Shown: positions 26,270-36,155, counted from the first letter of the stretch. The stretch: DNA of 64,000 nt from Roseiflexaceae bacterium (GCA_947474225.1 CANJHS010000001.1:1-64000), one strand, 5' to 3'. Numbers and translations are program-made. Notes: generated from the sequence alone by a model not told the origin.

Positions 26270-26625
26270 TGTTTCCACTCCAATTGCCCAAATGACAGAC
26301 TAGAACTGTCGAACTCGTTCTCTTCCGGCGGAAGGAGCGCCAACAAGTGCGTAATATCAGCGCGCATCCGCATGATATTGACTTCCGTCTGTCGTGGTTC
26401 ATCGTCGGTTAAGGACAACGCACGTGCCAACATAACCCGTGGTGCGGTCACGAGCCCCAATTTCATTTGGTTGCAGGCATTGGCGTATTGCGCCAATGCC
26501 TTGGATTCATTGCTCCGTGCTGTTAACCAAAATGTTTGAAATTGCATGAATGCCTCGTCGTAGTGACCTGCATTAAATGCAGTAACCCCGGCGGTTATCA
26601 GCGTATCACGATTCTTTGTCATCAT
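26266..26625 (-). CDS. DUF309-like small protein
   Basis: The 119-residue protein resembles DUF309: an early G-x-x-AFNAGHYDEAF-x-x-FxxFW segment, then a second helix pair with KALAQYANACNQMKLG and APRVMLARAL. It is probably an all-helical cytoplasmic protein of unknown function. ATG 26625 or 26622; the gene begins inside the last codons of the upstream membrane-protein gene (about 20-bp overlap) and ends overlapping the MBL gene. Confidence 0.7.
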   Translation of the reverse strand: MMTKNRDTLITAGVTAFNAGHYDEAFMQFQTFWLTARSNESKALAQYANACNQMKLGLVTAPRVMLARALSLTDDEPRQTEVNIMRMRADITHLLALLPPEENEFDSSSLSFGQLEWKQ

Positions 26626-26965
26626 GTGGCACCGGGTTCGTTGCTTTAAAGGCGTCTGCTTGTTTGCGGGCTTCTGACTGAATCTGCGTCGCTTCGCCGC
26701 GCAGCGCTGCACGCACTAAGAATGCACCGGCGATAAGAATCGGAGTAAATGCGATGATGGCGATGGTACTCTGATACTGCTCGATGTAATCCGTTTGCAT
26801 GCGAATTGCCGCATTCAAAAACAGTATGAATCCCGCAATCATCGCCGACAAAAACGCTTTCGCGCGATTCGGTTGCCCCATGCTGAGTGCATTTTTGCGC
26901 ATACGGATAAGCACTATCACCACGACACACATTGCCACCAAACTGAACATGCTCGGCTGCTGCAT
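26606..26965 (-). CDS. Small membrane protein, unknown function
   Basis: The 119-residue protein has three likely membrane segments (about 5-24, 37-58, 69-90) and a charged C-terminal tail. AAGGGG lies 7 nt before ATG 26965. No family was recognised. It starts 43 bp after comM ends and begins the overlapping chain membrane protein, DUF309, MBL, thioesterase. Confidence 0.7.
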   Translation of the reverse strand: MQQPSMFSLVAMCVVVIVLIRMRKNALSMGQPNRAKAFLSAMIAGFILFLNAAIRMQTDYIEQYQSTIAIIAFTPILIAGAFLVRAALRGEATQIQSEARKQADAFKATNPVPHDDKES

Positions 26966-27008
26966 ATTTTTCCCCTTGTCACTGGTATGGCCATTATACG
27001 GCAGCCAT

Positions 27009-28517
27009 TCAGACCCGAGGCGCATCCACTTGACCACGGTACTGCAATGCTTCGGCAATATGCTCGGTACACACCGAATCGTGGCCTTCGATGTCTGCAA
27101 TCGTGCGTGCTACCCGCAGCACGCGGAAGTATGCACGGGCCGAAAGCATCAGCTTCTCGGTCGCCCTTGCCAATAATGCCGAACCTGACTCGTTGGGAGT
27201 CGCCCATTGCTTTATCTGGACCTGCGACATGTCGGCGTTTGTACATCCTTGGCGCGCATATTGACGAGCCCTGGTCACTTCGACGCGCGTGCGAATATCA
27301 GCAGTAGACTCGCCACGTGCCACAGACAACAGCTGGCCGACTGCAATCCGCGGCATATCGAGATGCATGTCAATCCGGTCCAAAATAGGCCCGCTCACGC
27401 GCTTTGCGTAGCGTTCGAGTTCGAGCAATCGACACGTGCACGCGCGTTCACGGTCGCCGCGCCAGCCACAGGGACAGGGATTGCGCGCGGCAACCAGCAT
27501 CAAATTTGCCGGCATCAGGACGGATCCATGTGCCCGACTTATCGTAATCGACCCATCTTCGAGTGGCTGGCGCAACACCTCGAGTTTGCTCCCATACTCA
27601 GGGAGTTCATCCAAAAACAAAACCCCGCGGTGTGCAAGAGTCACCATCCCTGGTTTGATGCGGGCTGCGCCCCCACCGACCAACCCTGCAATTGAGGTTG
27701 TATGATGCGGTGCACAGAACGGGCGCATACGCGACATGAAGCCGTCGCGCCCGAGGATACCTGCGATGCTGCGAATCTTGGCGACCTCCAGCGTTTCGAC
27801 CTCGGTGAGCAATGGCAAAATCCCCCACAACGCGCGAGCCATCATCGTCTTGCCAGACCCCGGCGCACCGGTCAGCAGAATATTATGTCCACCCGAAGCC
27901 ACAACTTCGAGTGCGCGACGTGCGTGCTGGTTGCCACGGACTTCCGCAAAATCAACCATATCGGGGCTCTGATCGGGAGTCGGCAGCGCAGCCGGCGCTG
28001 CAATCTTCACACGACCTTCGAGGTAATCCACCACTCTGCGTAACGTATTGCAAGGGACAATGTCTATTCCATTCACCAACGCAGCCTCAGAAGCAGCCGC
28101 TTGTGGGACGACCACATGCGTCATCCCGGCTTCGCGGGCGGCAATGACCATCGGCAGCATCCCGTCTGTACTGCGCAAACTACCATCAAAACCTAGCTCG
28201 CCCAAAAACGCTGTCTTCGTATGCAACGTACGCAGTTGTTCCGTTGCCATTAGCATGGCAACGGCAATCGGCAGGTCATACGCAGGACCACCCTTTCGCA
28301 TATCAGCCGGAGCCAGGCTCACAGAGATACGGCGCATGGGGAAAGAAAATCCACTATTCCGAATAGCAGCCCTGACGCGCTCGCGACTCTCTTGGACCGC
28401 TGTATCGGCTAATCCAACCACGGTAAACGACGGCAATCCACCGGCGATGTCGACTTCAACGGTCACCACAGCACCATCTAATCCACGAATCGCGCAACTC
28501 AAAATATGTGCAAACAT
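27009..28517 (-). CDS. comM: Magnesium-chelatase-like AAA+ protein ComM (YifB)
   Basis: The 502-residue protein has an N-terminal Lon-like domain (about 1-165; Ser in the LADTAVQESRERVRAA region), Walker A GAPGSGKT at 217-224, Walker B LFLDELPEY, and a Cys-rich segment (CPCGWRGD-x-x-RACTC). ComM is a hexameric helicase that promotes branch migration when incoming DNA is integrated in natural transformation. The start at 28517 has AGGAGG 7 nt upstream, but that site lies in one arm of a perfect hairpin (28522-28556). The C-terminus is followed by the membrane-protein gene with 43 bp between. Confidence 0.93.
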   Translation of the reverse strand: MFAHILSCAIRGLDGAVVTVEVDIAGGLPSFTVVGLADTAVQESRERVRAAIRNSGFSFPMRRISVSLAPADMRKGGPAYDLPIAVAMLMATEQLRTLHTKTAFLGELGFDGSLRSTDGMLPMVIAAREAGMTHVVVPQAAASEAALVNGIDIVPCNTLRRVVDYLEGRVKIAAPAALPTPDQSPDMVDFAEVRGNQHARRALEVVASGGHNILLTGAPGSGKTMMARALWGILPLLTEVETLEVAKIRSIAGILGRDGFMSRMRPFCAPHHTTSIAGLVGGGAARIKPGMVTLAHRGVLFLDELPEYGSKLEVLRQPLEDGSITISRAHGSVLMPANLMLVAARNPCPCGWRGDRERACTCRLLELERYAKRVSGPILDRIDMHLDMPRIAVGQLLSVARGESTADIRTRVEVTRARQYARQGCTNADMSQVQIKQWATPNESGSALLARATEKLMLSARAYFRVLRVARTIADIEGHDSVCTEHIAEALQYRGQVDAPRV

Positions 28518-28521
28518 AGCA

Positions 28522-28556
28522 ACACCTCCTGTGACCTATACCGTCACAGGAGGTGT
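28522..28556 (-). promoter_or_regulatory. Perfect hairpin sequestering the comM ribosome binding site
   Basis: The 14-nt arms 28522-28535 and 28543-28556 are perfectly complementary around a 7-nt loop. On the comM transcript the 3' arm contains the AGGAGG Shine-Dalgarno and the 5' arm contains CACCTCCT, the same sequence as the anti-Shine-Dalgarno end of 16S rRNA. No T run follows, so it is not a simple terminator. It lies between the upstream gene stop (28575) and comM. Confidence 0.75.
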
Positions 28557-28574
28557 AAAAGGTACGTGCGCGCG

Positions 28575-29135
28575 TTATTCTTCGTCGGGCAATTCGTCGT
28601 AGTACGCAGCCAAACCACTGACCATCGCCTGAACCATCAACGGGGTTGCCGCATCACTCATCAGTGTCATGTATGCATTATTGGCAAGCAATACTGCTCC
28701 TTGGATGTTGTTTTCCTCAATCAACGCCGGCAAAAATCGCTGCGATTGCTCCGAAAGAGCGCGGCGGATACGCGCAGACATAATTGCATCGAGGGCGCGA
28801 ATGATATATTCCGTAAACGCTGGATCTTCTTCGTCCTCAACGATGGGTGGTTCGCCGATGCTTTCAATCACATCAGCAATGAGCCAACCATCCAACGCCA
28901 TCACCATAAAGCGATTGTCACGGTACAGTGTCAGACTCTGCGCATGATACGCATCGATACTGGTCAGCGACTCTTGCACGCTTTGGCGTTCGCGGCGGGC
29001 TGCCTCCATTGCCTCCCGGATTGCTGCAAGTTCCGCCGCGTCAGGAGCGCTTTCGAGCGGAGTACCCGCACAACGTGTATACGCAGCATGTGTGTAGGCA
29101 GTAGAACGTCGCGCAGGACGTTGTGATTCTGACAT
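28575..29135 (-). CDS. Hypothetical protein
   Basis: The 186-residue protein is mostly helical and acidic at the C-terminus (EDEEDPAF segment; ends DELPDEE). Residues 33-60 (AAELAAIREAMEAARRERQS) look like a coiled coil. It has no signal peptide and no family was recognised. AGGAG lies 6 nt before ATG 29135. It is the first gene before comM on the same strand, 18 bp from the comM hairpin, so it may be co-transcribed with comM. Confidence 0.72.
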   Translation of the reverse strand: MSESQRPARRSTAYTHAAYTRCAGTPLESAPDAAELAAIREAMEAARRERQSVQESLTSIDAYHAQSLTLYRDNRFMVMALDGWLIADVIESIGEPPIVEDEEDPAFTEYIIRALDAIMSARIRRALSEQSQRFLPALIEENNIQGAVLLANNAYMTLMSDAATPLMVQAMVSGLAAYYDELPDEE

Positions 29136-29391
29136 TTTATTCTCCTGCAGAGTTTGGATATATATAGTCTATACGTTGGACACGATTCCTGCAACTCATG
29201 CTTCATTTCTGTCCCATCACATGAGTTCCTCCTCGACTGATTCAGACAATTCCATCAACTGGGTGGTGCGATAGTGCAATCGGGGTGTCAAAAAAATGGG
29301 GGACCGTACATTCACCGTCGTTTCGCAAGCGCCGAAGTGCGATTGTCGGTAAAATAAAGCATTGAATGATCATTCCTGCGAAAGGACCTGC

Positions 29392-30693
29392 ATGACATCC
29401 GCACCGCCACAGATGGCCCAAGTCGCCTGCCCGAGTTGTCAGACCCCGATACGGGTGGGTGTGATTAATTTCATCGATGCCAACGAACAACCTCAGCTCA
29501 AAAGCATTTTGCTCGGCGGCCGCCTCAATTCCGCACAGTGTACCTCCTGTGGGTCACCGATTAGCTTGGCTGCCCCATTGGTCTATCACGATTCGACCAA
29601 ACAATTCTGTTTCGTCCATATTCCACAGCAGCTGATGGCGAGTGCCAAAGGAGCCGAAGTCGAGCGATTTGTCGGCAGCATTACCGGTAAGTTGATGCAG
29701 AGTTTACCTCCCGATTTAGCTAAAGGGTACTTGCTCTCGCCACGCAAATTCTTGACGATGCAAACGCTCATCGAGGCAGTGCTCGAAGGCGACGGCATTA
29801 CCAAAGAAATGATGGCTGCGCAACGTAAACGAGTCGAGATTATCAGTCAGTTGCTCGAAGGGCTTTCTACCAGTGACGCTGCGCTGCTTGATGCACTCAA
29901 AGCGAATCAGGCGGACATCGACGAAGAATTTAAATCCACCTTGGCTGCATTCGTCGATGCTAGCGCCATGAGTGGCGACCAAGAAGGCATGGCCCAATTG
30001 GCTGCGCTCCAGGCAAAAGTGACCCAATTCATCGGCGGCGATGCGACCATTGCATATGAGCTGCTCATCGAGCAACTCCGTTCTGCCCCAGATGCTGATG
30101 CTCTGCGCGCCTTGATGCAAGCCAATCAAGAGACCATCGACTATACCTTCTTTGATATCTTCAACGAAAAAATCATCGCCGCACAGACCGCCAATGACGA
30201 AGTAACCGCGACAACCCTTGCAGAACTGCGGACACAAATCCTCGCACTGTACGAAGAGATCCAAGCAAATATCGAAGCCGCATATACTCGCGCAGGCCAA
30301 ATCCTCGATGCCGTCTTTCCGTCCGAAGACGCTGCAGCAACGCTGACCGCACACCTCGACGAGCTCGACGACGTCTTTGATATTTTGCTCGATGGCCAAC
30401 GTACGATGGCCGAACGGGCAGGTGATGATGCAACGGTAGCGCGACTGACCGAGATCATCGCATTGACCGTACAGGTAAAAGACGCCGCCTTATCCCCCGA
30501 AGATCGCGCGGTGCAGGCAATATTGAAGAGCGAAAACCCGACGCGATTCATCCGCGAAAACTTCGGCATGATTACCGGTGCCGTCGTCAAACAATTGAAT
30601 GAACTCGCAGAAGACTATACAACCAAAGGCAAAATCGAGGACGGCGATCGTGTCCGACGAATTGCTCGCGAAGCCGGTGCGATGCTGTTCTAG
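29392..30693 (+). CDS. CpXC-domain protein
   Basis: The 433-residue protein starts with a zinc-ribbon-like domain: CPSC near residue 13 and CTSCG near residue 50, with INFIDA and LLGGRLN between, the pattern of CpXC proteins. The rest is helical with repeated acidic helices (ALKANQADIDEEF, LMQANQETIDYTF). The function is unknown. ATG 29392 follows AAAGGA by 6 nt. The preceding gap 29136-29391 is a divergent intergenic region with no gene. The GNAT gene follows after 9 bp, so they are likely co-transcribed. Confidence 0.78.
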   Translation: MTSAPPQMAQVACPSCQTPIRVGVINFIDANEQPQLKSILLGGRLNSAQCTSCGSPISLAAPLVYHDSTKQFCFVHIPQQLMASAKGAEVERFVGSITGKLMQSLPPDLAKGYLLSPRKFLTMQTLIEAVLEGDGITKEMMAAQRKRVEIISQLLEGLSTSDAALLDALKANQADIDEEFKSTLAAFVDASAMSGDQEGMAQLAALQAKVTQFIGGDATIAYELLIEQLRSAPDADALRALMQANQETIDYTFFDIFNEKIIAAQTANDEVTATTLAELRTQILALYEEIQANIEAAYTRAGQILDAVFPSEDAAATLTAHLDELDDVFDILLDGQRTMAERAGDDATVARLTEIIALTVQVKDAALSPEDRAVQAILKSENPTRFIRENFGMITGAVVKQLNELAEDYTTKGKIEDGDRVRRIAREAGAMLF

Positions 30694-30702
30694 GGGGATT
30701 GG

Positions 30703-31584
30703 ATGCTCGTTACGCGACCCTATCAAAGTAATCCAGACTTTGTGGCCATGCAGCAGCTTGTTTCGCGATTGTGGGTTCAGCAGGCTCCGTTCGTCTATGC
30801 ACTGCCTGGTGATTTGACGTGGTGGCGCGCAGCTACTCCTGACGACTCGGGGATCCGCGATACGACCCTCTGGTATATCGATGATGCGCTGGTGGGGTTT
30901 GTATGGCGCGCCGGTGATGACGCCGATATTCTCTATGACACTGCCATCCCAGGGCTTGCAACGTCCATCCTGGCACATGTGGCTGCGCATACCCCATCAT
31001 CGGGGCTTGTGTATGCGTTTGACCGCCATACCGATCGTACGGACATCTTACGCGGCCTTGGGTATGACAAAGGTGACACGGCATTTCGGATGCACATTAT
31101 GGACCCAAGAAACGTTCCACACCTTGAGATCCCACAGGGGTGGGAGGTTTGTCAGCTACCGGCTGGCTTCGCCGCCAATCAAGAACGATCTGATGCACAG
31201 CGCAGTGCATTCCAAAGCACCAAAATGACCCCAGAGCGGTATGCGTTTGCGCGCTCACTCCCCTACTACACCGGTGACTGGGATCTCGTGCTACGGACCC
31301 CGGCAGGTGACATAGCCTCGTTCGTGACCATCTGGGTAGACGCTGCTTCGCAGACCGCCCACTTCGAACCCGTCGGCTGTGTGCATCCATACAAACGACA
31401 AGGCTTGACCAGGATGTTGCTCTGCGAAGCACTCCGCCGCTTAGCAGACGCACGTATCACAACCGTGTGTGTACTCAGCGCACCACTGTCCGCAGAGCAT
31501 CCAGCAGGGTGGCTGTATGAATCGTGCGGGTTCCATTTGATCGATCATATCTCCCAATGGTCTCGGGTACCCCAAGACGCATAG
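30703..31584 (+). CDS. GNAT-family acetyltransferase (probable double domain)
   Basis: The 293-residue protein has a C-terminal GNAT core with acetyl-CoA loop VHPYKRQGLTRMLL and ESCGFHLID. The N-terminal half (LWYIDDALVGFVW, YDKGDTAFRMHI) looks like a degenerate second GNAT fold. A GGGGG ribosome site lies 5 nt upstream of ATG 30703. The acceptor substrate is unknown. Confidence 0.8.
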   Translation: MLVTRPYQSNPDFVAMQQLVSRLWVQQAPFVYALPGDLTWWRAATPDDSGIRDTTLWYIDDALVGFVWRAGDDADILYDTAIPGLATSILAHVAAHTPSSGLVYAFDRHTDRTDILRGLGYDKGDTAFRMHIMDPRNVPHLEIPQGWEVCQLPAGFAANQERSDAQRSAFQSTKMTPERYAFARSLPYYTGDWDLVLRTPAGDIASFVTIWVDAASQTAHFEPVGCVHPYKRQGLTRMLLCEALRRLADARITTVCVLSAPLSAEHPAGWLYESCGFHLIDHISQWSRVPQDA

Positions 31585-31626
31585 TGGTATACTGCCTGTA
31601 GTACGCATCTCAGAACGGAGCCTCGC

Positions 31627-32181
31627 ATGAATCTCTGGCACGAACTTGACCCAGGGCCGAGCTGGCCTGAAGTCATCAATGTCATCGTCGAAATCCCCAA
31701 GGGCTCCCGTAACAAATACGAATTCCATAAGCGCACCGGCGCATTTAAGCTTGATCGCGTCCTCTACTCGGCAGTGCATTATCCTGGTGACTACGGCTTC
31801 ACTCCTCAGACATATTACGATGACCAAGACCCACTCGACGTCCTAGTCATGACCAATTTGCCGACATTCACTGGCTGTATTGTTGAAGCACGTCCCATCG
31901 GACTCTTTAGAATGCTCGACCGCGGCGAACCAGACGACAAAATTCTCGCCGTTCTGCATTATGATCCGTTCTTTTCTGACTATACTGACTTTACCCAGTT
32001 GCCCAGTCATTACATCCGCGAAGTAGAGCACTTCTTCAAAGTCTACAAAGACCTCGAAGGTGGTCGCGTAGAACCAATCGGATGGGATAATGCAGCCGTC
32101 GCCAAAGAGCGCATCCGCTACGCAGTCAATCGCTACTGGGACATGCGTGCCGGTCGCGTCGACAAAGCACCACTGCAGTAA
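31627..32181 (+). CDS. ppa: Inorganic pyrophosphatase, family I
   Basis: The 184-residue protein has the family I active-site signature D-D-Q-D-P-L-D at about 66-72, YPGDYGFTPQT, and Lys/Tyr residues in EIPKGSRNKYEF. It hydrolyses pyrophosphate to drive biosynthesis in the cytoplasm. A TATACT -10-like element lies at 31588-31593. The stop TAA overlaps the Shine-Dalgarno of the next gene. Confidence 0.94.
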   Translation: MNLWHELDPGPSWPEVINVIVEIPKGSRNKYEFHKRTGAFKLDRVLYSAVHYPGDYGFTPQTYYDDQDPLDVLVMTNLPTFTGCIVEARPIGLFRMLDRGEPDDKILAVLHYDPFFSDYTDFTQLPSHYIREVEHFFKVYKDLEGGRVEPIGWDNAAVAKERIRYAVNRYWDMRAGRVDKAPLQ

Positions 32182-32191
32182 GGAGGCCGTC

Positions 32192-32641
32192 CTGTCATTC
32201 GCTTCTACGCCGGATCGCGATCAACGCACCGCATATTCTGCCGGTGGGATTGTCTATCGCGCATACGCTGGGTCGATCGATGTGGCGATGATAGCGACAC
32301 ACAACGGCAAGCGCTGGGGCTTACCGAAGGGACATGTACGCCGCGGAGAGACATCCGAAGCTGCGGCCCTACGCGAAATCGCCGAGGAAACAGGACTCCA
32401 CGGTGTCATTCAGACGCATCTGACCACCATTGAGTACTGGTTCCGCATCGGCACGCTGCGTATCCACAAATATGTAGACCTCTTTCTCGTACAATACACC
32501 CTCGGTGACATCCAACCACAACCGAGTGAAGTCGATGCAGCAGAGTGGGTCAATATCGAATCTGCTATCCTCCGTGCCTCATTTCAGCGTGAACGCGACG
32601 CACTAAGTAACGCCCAGCTGCTCCTCTCCCCACTGAGTTAA
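32192..32641 (+). CDS. Nudix hydrolase; likely CTG start
   Basis: The Nudix box is complete (G-H-V-R-R-G-E, then REIAEETGL), and the fold strands before and after are present (YSAGGIVYR, WVNIE). The domain starts immediately, so translation must begin near 32192. AGGAGG at 32181-32186 overlaps the ppa stop, and the in-frame codon at normal spacing is CTG (32192). No ATG, GTG or TTG lies between there and the core of the domain. The 149-residue product would hydrolyse a nucleoside diphosphate derivative such as Ap4A or an oxidised nucleotide. Translational reinitiation from ppa is likely. Confidence 0.82.
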   Translation: MSFASTPDRDQRTAYSAGGIVYRAYAGSIDVAMIATHNGKRWGLPKGHVRRGETSEAAALREIAEETGLHGVIQTHLTTIEYWFRIGTLRIHKYVDLFLVQYTLGDIQPQPSEVDAAEWVNIESAILRASFQRERDALSNAQLLLSPLS

Positions 32642-32648
32642 CTACACC

Positions 32649-32687
32649 AAACCACCCCCTGGCTCAATCGAGCCAGGGGGTGGTTTT
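32649..32687. terminator. Bidirectional terminator between ppa-nudix and sdhB
   Basis: A 17-bp perfect stem (32649-32665 with 32670-32686), loop aatc and a T4 end. The A-rich left arm makes a T run on the other strand, so it can end both convergent transcripts. Confidence 0.94.
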
Positions 32688-32694
32688 CTTGAAA

Positions 32695-33453
32695 TTAATC
32701 GACTGAACTCCCGCCAGCAATTGTCGCCGACAACAGGTCGCGATTCAATCGGCCGATGAAGTGCAATCCAATTTCTTTGGGGCAGGCTGCTGAGCATTCA
32801 CCGATGTTCGTGCAGCCACCGAACCCTGCAGCATCCATCGTTGCAACCATGTTCAACACACGACTTTTACGCTCCGGTTGACCTTGCGGCAACAACCCCA
32901 AATGTGCAATTTTGGCTGAAGTAAAGAGCATTGCCGATGCATTTGGACATGCCGCGACACACGCGCCGCAACCGATACACTGCGCCGCATCAAATGACAA
33001 ATCTGCATTCTCTTTAGCGATGGGGGTACTATTTGCGTCGGGGGCACTCCCCGTACCAGCCGAAATGTAGCCACCAGACTGAATGATTTTGTCGAAAGCA
33101 CCGCGGTCGACGACGAGATCTTTGATAACAGGGAAAGCCTTTGCACGCCATGGCTCCACCGTGATCTCGTCTCCATCTTTGAAGGACCGCATGTGCAACT
33201 GACAGGTCGTAGTAGCGAGTTGTCCACCGTGCGCGAGTCCATTGATCATCACACCGCACGATCCACAGATACCTTCGCGGCAATCGTGATCGAATGCAAC
33301 CGGCTCTTCGTTTTTGGAGATGAGCTGTTGATTGAGGATGTCAAGCATTTCGAGGAACGACATATCTGGCGAGACATGATCGACCTGATATTTCACGAGA
33401 CGTCCGGATGCTTGTGCACCTTTTTGACGCCATACATTGATGGTAATTTTCAT
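32695..33453 (-). CDS. sdhB: Succinate dehydrogenase/fumarate reductase iron-sulfur subunit
   Basis: The 252-residue protein has a plant-ferredoxin-type [2Fe-2S] motif CREGICGSC plus a later C, a [13 protein letters not shown] [4Fe-4S] motif, and [12 protein letters not shown] for the third cluster. It passes electrons from FAD to quinone. GGAGGAG lies 6 nt before ATG 33453. The last gene of sdhCAB. Confidence 0.95.
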   Translation of the reverse strand: MKITINVWRQKGAQASGRLVKYQVDHVSPDMSFLEMLDILNQQLISKNEEPVAFDHDCREGICGSCGVMINGLAHGGQLATTTCQLHMRSFKDGDEITVEPWRAKAFPVIKDLVVDRGAFDKIIQSGGYISAGTGSAPDANSTPIAKENADLSFDAAQCIGCGACVAACPNASAMLFTSAKIAHLGLLPQGQPERKSRVLNMVATMDAAGFGGCTNIGECSAACPKEIGLHFIGRLNRDLLSATIAGGSSVD

Positions 33454-33473
33454 ACGACGCTCCTCCGGTCGAC

Positions 33474-35444
33474 TTACTTATAACTACGGGTGGCGAGTTT
33501 AATGCTCTCAAACTGGAGTTGCTCACGGTGCAGTACTGCCTGACTTGGATCACCAAAGTGTTCCCAAGCAGCGACGTAGCAATACTCGTCATCGTTACGA
33601 AGTGCTTCGCCTTCCTCGGTCTGGCTTTCTTCACGGAAGTGGCCACCACACGATTCGCCACGTTCGAGTGCGTCGCGCACCATCAGTTCGCCCAACTCGA
33701 TGAAGTCTGCCACACGGCCGGCCTTTTCGAGTTCTTGGTTCAACTCATTGCCCGATCCAAGGACACGCACATCGCTCCAGAATTTTTCCCGCAATGCCGG
33801 CAACAGCGTCAACGCCTTCTTGAGGCCTTCTTCTGTACGTGACATCCCGCAGTATTCCCACATGATGTTGCCTAACTCACGGTGAAACGAATCCACCGTA
33901 CGAGTCCCATTAATCGTCAAGAACTTTTGGATACGATCTTTGACTGCATTCACGGCTTCGGCTACGGCAGGGTGCGAGGAATCAACCTGGCTATAGCCAC
34001 CGGTTGCGACGTAGTTCCCAATGGTCGACGGCAAGACAAAGTAGCCGTCTGCCAGCCCTTGCATCAGTGCACTGGCACCGAGACGATTTGCTCCATGATC
34101 TGAGAAGTTCGCTTCGCCGCCGACGAACATCCCTGGGATAGTCGACATCAAGTTGTAGTCAACCCACAAACCGCCCATGGTGTAATGCACGGCAGGATAA
34201 ATGCGCATCGGCACCTTATAAGGATTTTCACCCGTAATGCGCTCGTACATATCGAACAAGTTGCCGTAGCGTGCCCGCACGGTGTTTTCGCCCAAACGCT
34301 TCATCGCTGCGCTAAAGTCAAGGTAAACGCCCAACCCACCAGGGCCGACGCCTTGACCTGCATCACAGACCATTTTGGCAGCACGTGAGGCGATGTCTCG
34401 TGGGGCGAGGTTCCCATAACTAGGGTAGCGACGCTCTAAGAAGTAGTCACGCTCTTCTTCGGGGACTTTGTCTGGTGAACGCGCATCGCCCTTTTCTTTG
34501 GGCACCCATACGCGGCCATCATTACGAAGAGATTCAGACATCAACGTCAGTTTGGACTGATGATCACCGCTGACAGGGATGCAGGTAGGATGAATCTGGG
34601 TGTAGCATGGGTTGGCAAAGAACGCCCCACGCTTGTGTGCGCGCCAGGCGGCAGTCACATTACACCCCATAGCATTGGTGGAGAGATAGTATACATTGCT
34701 GTACCCGCCCGTTGCCAAAATGACCGCGTCACCGAGGTGTGACTCTATCTCGCCCGTGACCATATCGCGTGTCACGATGCCTCGCGCACGACCGTCGATG
34801 ATGATGATGTCCAACATCTCTGTGCGTTCATTGAGTTGCACGGTACCTGCAGCGACCTGGCGACTCAATGCGGAGTATGCGCCAAGCAACAACTGCTGCC
34901 CCGTCTGACCTCGTGCATAGAACGTACGGGACACCTGTGCACCACCAAATGAACGGTTGTCGAGGTAGCCACTGTATTCACGGGCAAAAGGCACACCCTG
35001 ACTGACACACTGGTCAATGATGTTCACACTCAACTCGGCCAAACGATAGACGTTTGCCTCACGAGCACGGAAGTCGCCACCTTTGATGGTGTCGTAGAAC
35101 AAGCGCTGCACACTATCGCCGTCATTGCGGTAATTTTTGGCAGCGTTGATGCCACCCTGTGCGGCGATACTGTGGGCACGGCGGGCACTATCTTGATAAC
35201 AGAATGCTTTGACGTTGTAGCCTTGCTCGCCCAATGTGGCAGCAGCTGCGCCACCAGCAAGTCCAGTGCCGACAACAATAATCGTATGCTTGCGTCGGTT
35301 GGCTGGATTCACCAACTTCATTTCGAACTTGTGCTTGGACCACTTCTGTTCGAGGGGTCCTGCAGGGGCATTTGCATTGAGCCGCGCGTCGGTATATTCG
35401 ACCGGCTTGCGTGTTTCGACCTGTGGCTTCGTTTCTGTGGTCAT
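33474..35444 (-). CDS. sdhA: Succinate dehydrogenase flavoprotein subunit
   Basis: The 656-residue protein has the dinucleotide fold [13 protein letters not shown] and the FAD-attachment region with [13 protein letters not shown]. Catalytic-site segments include [22 protein letters not shown] and [13 protein letters not shown]. It oxidises succinate to fumarate with covalent FAD. The length and organisation fit the type B, long-flavoprotein group (with a single cytochrome b subunit). GGAG lies 9 nt before the ATG. Confidence 0.96.
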   Translation of the reverse strand: MTTETKPQVETRKPVEYTDARLNANAPAGPLEQKWSKHKFEMKLVNPANRRKHTIIVVGTGLAGGAAAATLGEQGYNVKAFCYQDSARRAHSIAAQGGINAAKNYRNDGDSVQRLFYDTIKGGDFRAREANVYRLAELSVNIIDQCVSQGVPFAREYSGYLDNRSFGGAQVSRTFYARGQTGQQLLLGAYSALSRQVAAGTVQLNERTEMLDIIIIDGRARGIVTRDMVTGEIESHLGDAVILATGGYSNVYYLSTNAMGCNVTAAWRAHKRGAFFANPCYTQIHPTCIPVSGDHQSKLTLMSESLRNDGRVWVPKEKGDARSPDKVPEEERDYFLERRYPSYGNLAPRDIASRAAKMVCDAGQGVGPGGLGVYLDFSAAMKRLGENTVRARYGNLFDMYERITGENPYKVPMRIYPAVHYTMGGLWVDYNLMSTIPGMFVGGEANFSDHGANRLGASALMQGLADGYFVLPSTIGNYVATGGYSQVDSSHPAVAEAVNAVKDRIQKFLTINGTRTVDSFHRELGNIMWEYCGMSRTEEGLKKALTLLPALREKFWSDVRVLGSGNELNQELEKAGRVADFIELGELMVRDALERGESCGGHFREESQTEEGEALRNDDEYCYVAAWEHFGDPSQAVLHREQLQFESIKLATRSYK

Positions 35445-35474
35445 ACCCTATACTCCATTATGTCTACGTAGACG

Positions 35475-36155
35475 TTATTTCAAAATTCCAAGCAAGACAA
35501 CAATCGGTACCGTGGCGAACCCTGCAAACAAGCCAACTCCGGACAATACCGCTATGCCACGAAACAACTTCTCGGTTCGGCGCGTGTTGATTCCCAATGT
35601 CTGCATCGCACTCCATACCCCATGATAGAGGTGGGTACCAAGCGCTGCAACCGCCACAATATAGACAGGAGCAGCCCACACCTGGCTCGAGAAACCGGTG
35701 ATGACGTTATGATACGGGTCACCTTCGATGAATCCTGGCAGTGCAGTCCCGACGGTGAAGTGCAGGAGATGATAAATCACAAAAAAGAAAATAGTCACGC
35801 CGCCCCAGCGTAATGTGAGGGAAGCAAACGACGCCTGCTTCCGTTTGACTTTCTTGTAGGCAATCGGTCTGCCTGCATTGTCGATACGTGTCAACTGGAT
35901 TGCTGCTGTAACATGCAGAATCACAGACAAGAGCAACACAATGCGGATAACCCACAAGATTGTACCGGCGGGGAGTGCTGGCTCGCCTACGACACGCAGA
36001 AAATGCGAATACGCATTAAAGCCCTCTGGCCCTTCGAATATCTTCAAATTACCGATCATATGCACGATCACAAAGCCATACAACACAATACCAGTCACCG
36101 CCATGATGGCCTTTTTGCCAATGGTAGACTGGTTCAGGGTCAGCGCAGCCGCCAT
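35475..36155 (-). CDS. sdhC: Succinate dehydrogenase cytochrome b558-type membrane subunit
   Basis: The 226-residue protein has five membrane segments (about 15-38, 65-85, 105-130, 150-170, 200-222) and several conserved His (VIVHMIGNL, VILHVTAAIQL, YHLLHF, GTHLYHGVW) suited to bind two hemes, as in the single-subunit cytochrome b of type B succinate:quinone reductases. AAAGGA lies 7 nt before the ATG. The first gene of sdhCAB; the type B complex uses menaquinone. Confidence 0.93.
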   Translation of the reverse strand: MAAALTLNQSTIGKKAIMAVTGIVLYGFVIVHMIGNLKIFEGPEGFNAYSHFLRVVGEPALPAGTILWVIRIVLLLSVILHVTAAIQLTRIDNAGRPIAYKKVKRKQASFASLTLRWGGVTIFFFVIYHLLHFTVGTALPGFIEGDPYHNVITGFSSQVWAAPVYIVAVAALGTHLYHGVWSAMQTLGINTRRTEKLFRGIAVLSGVGLFAGFATVPIVVLLGILK

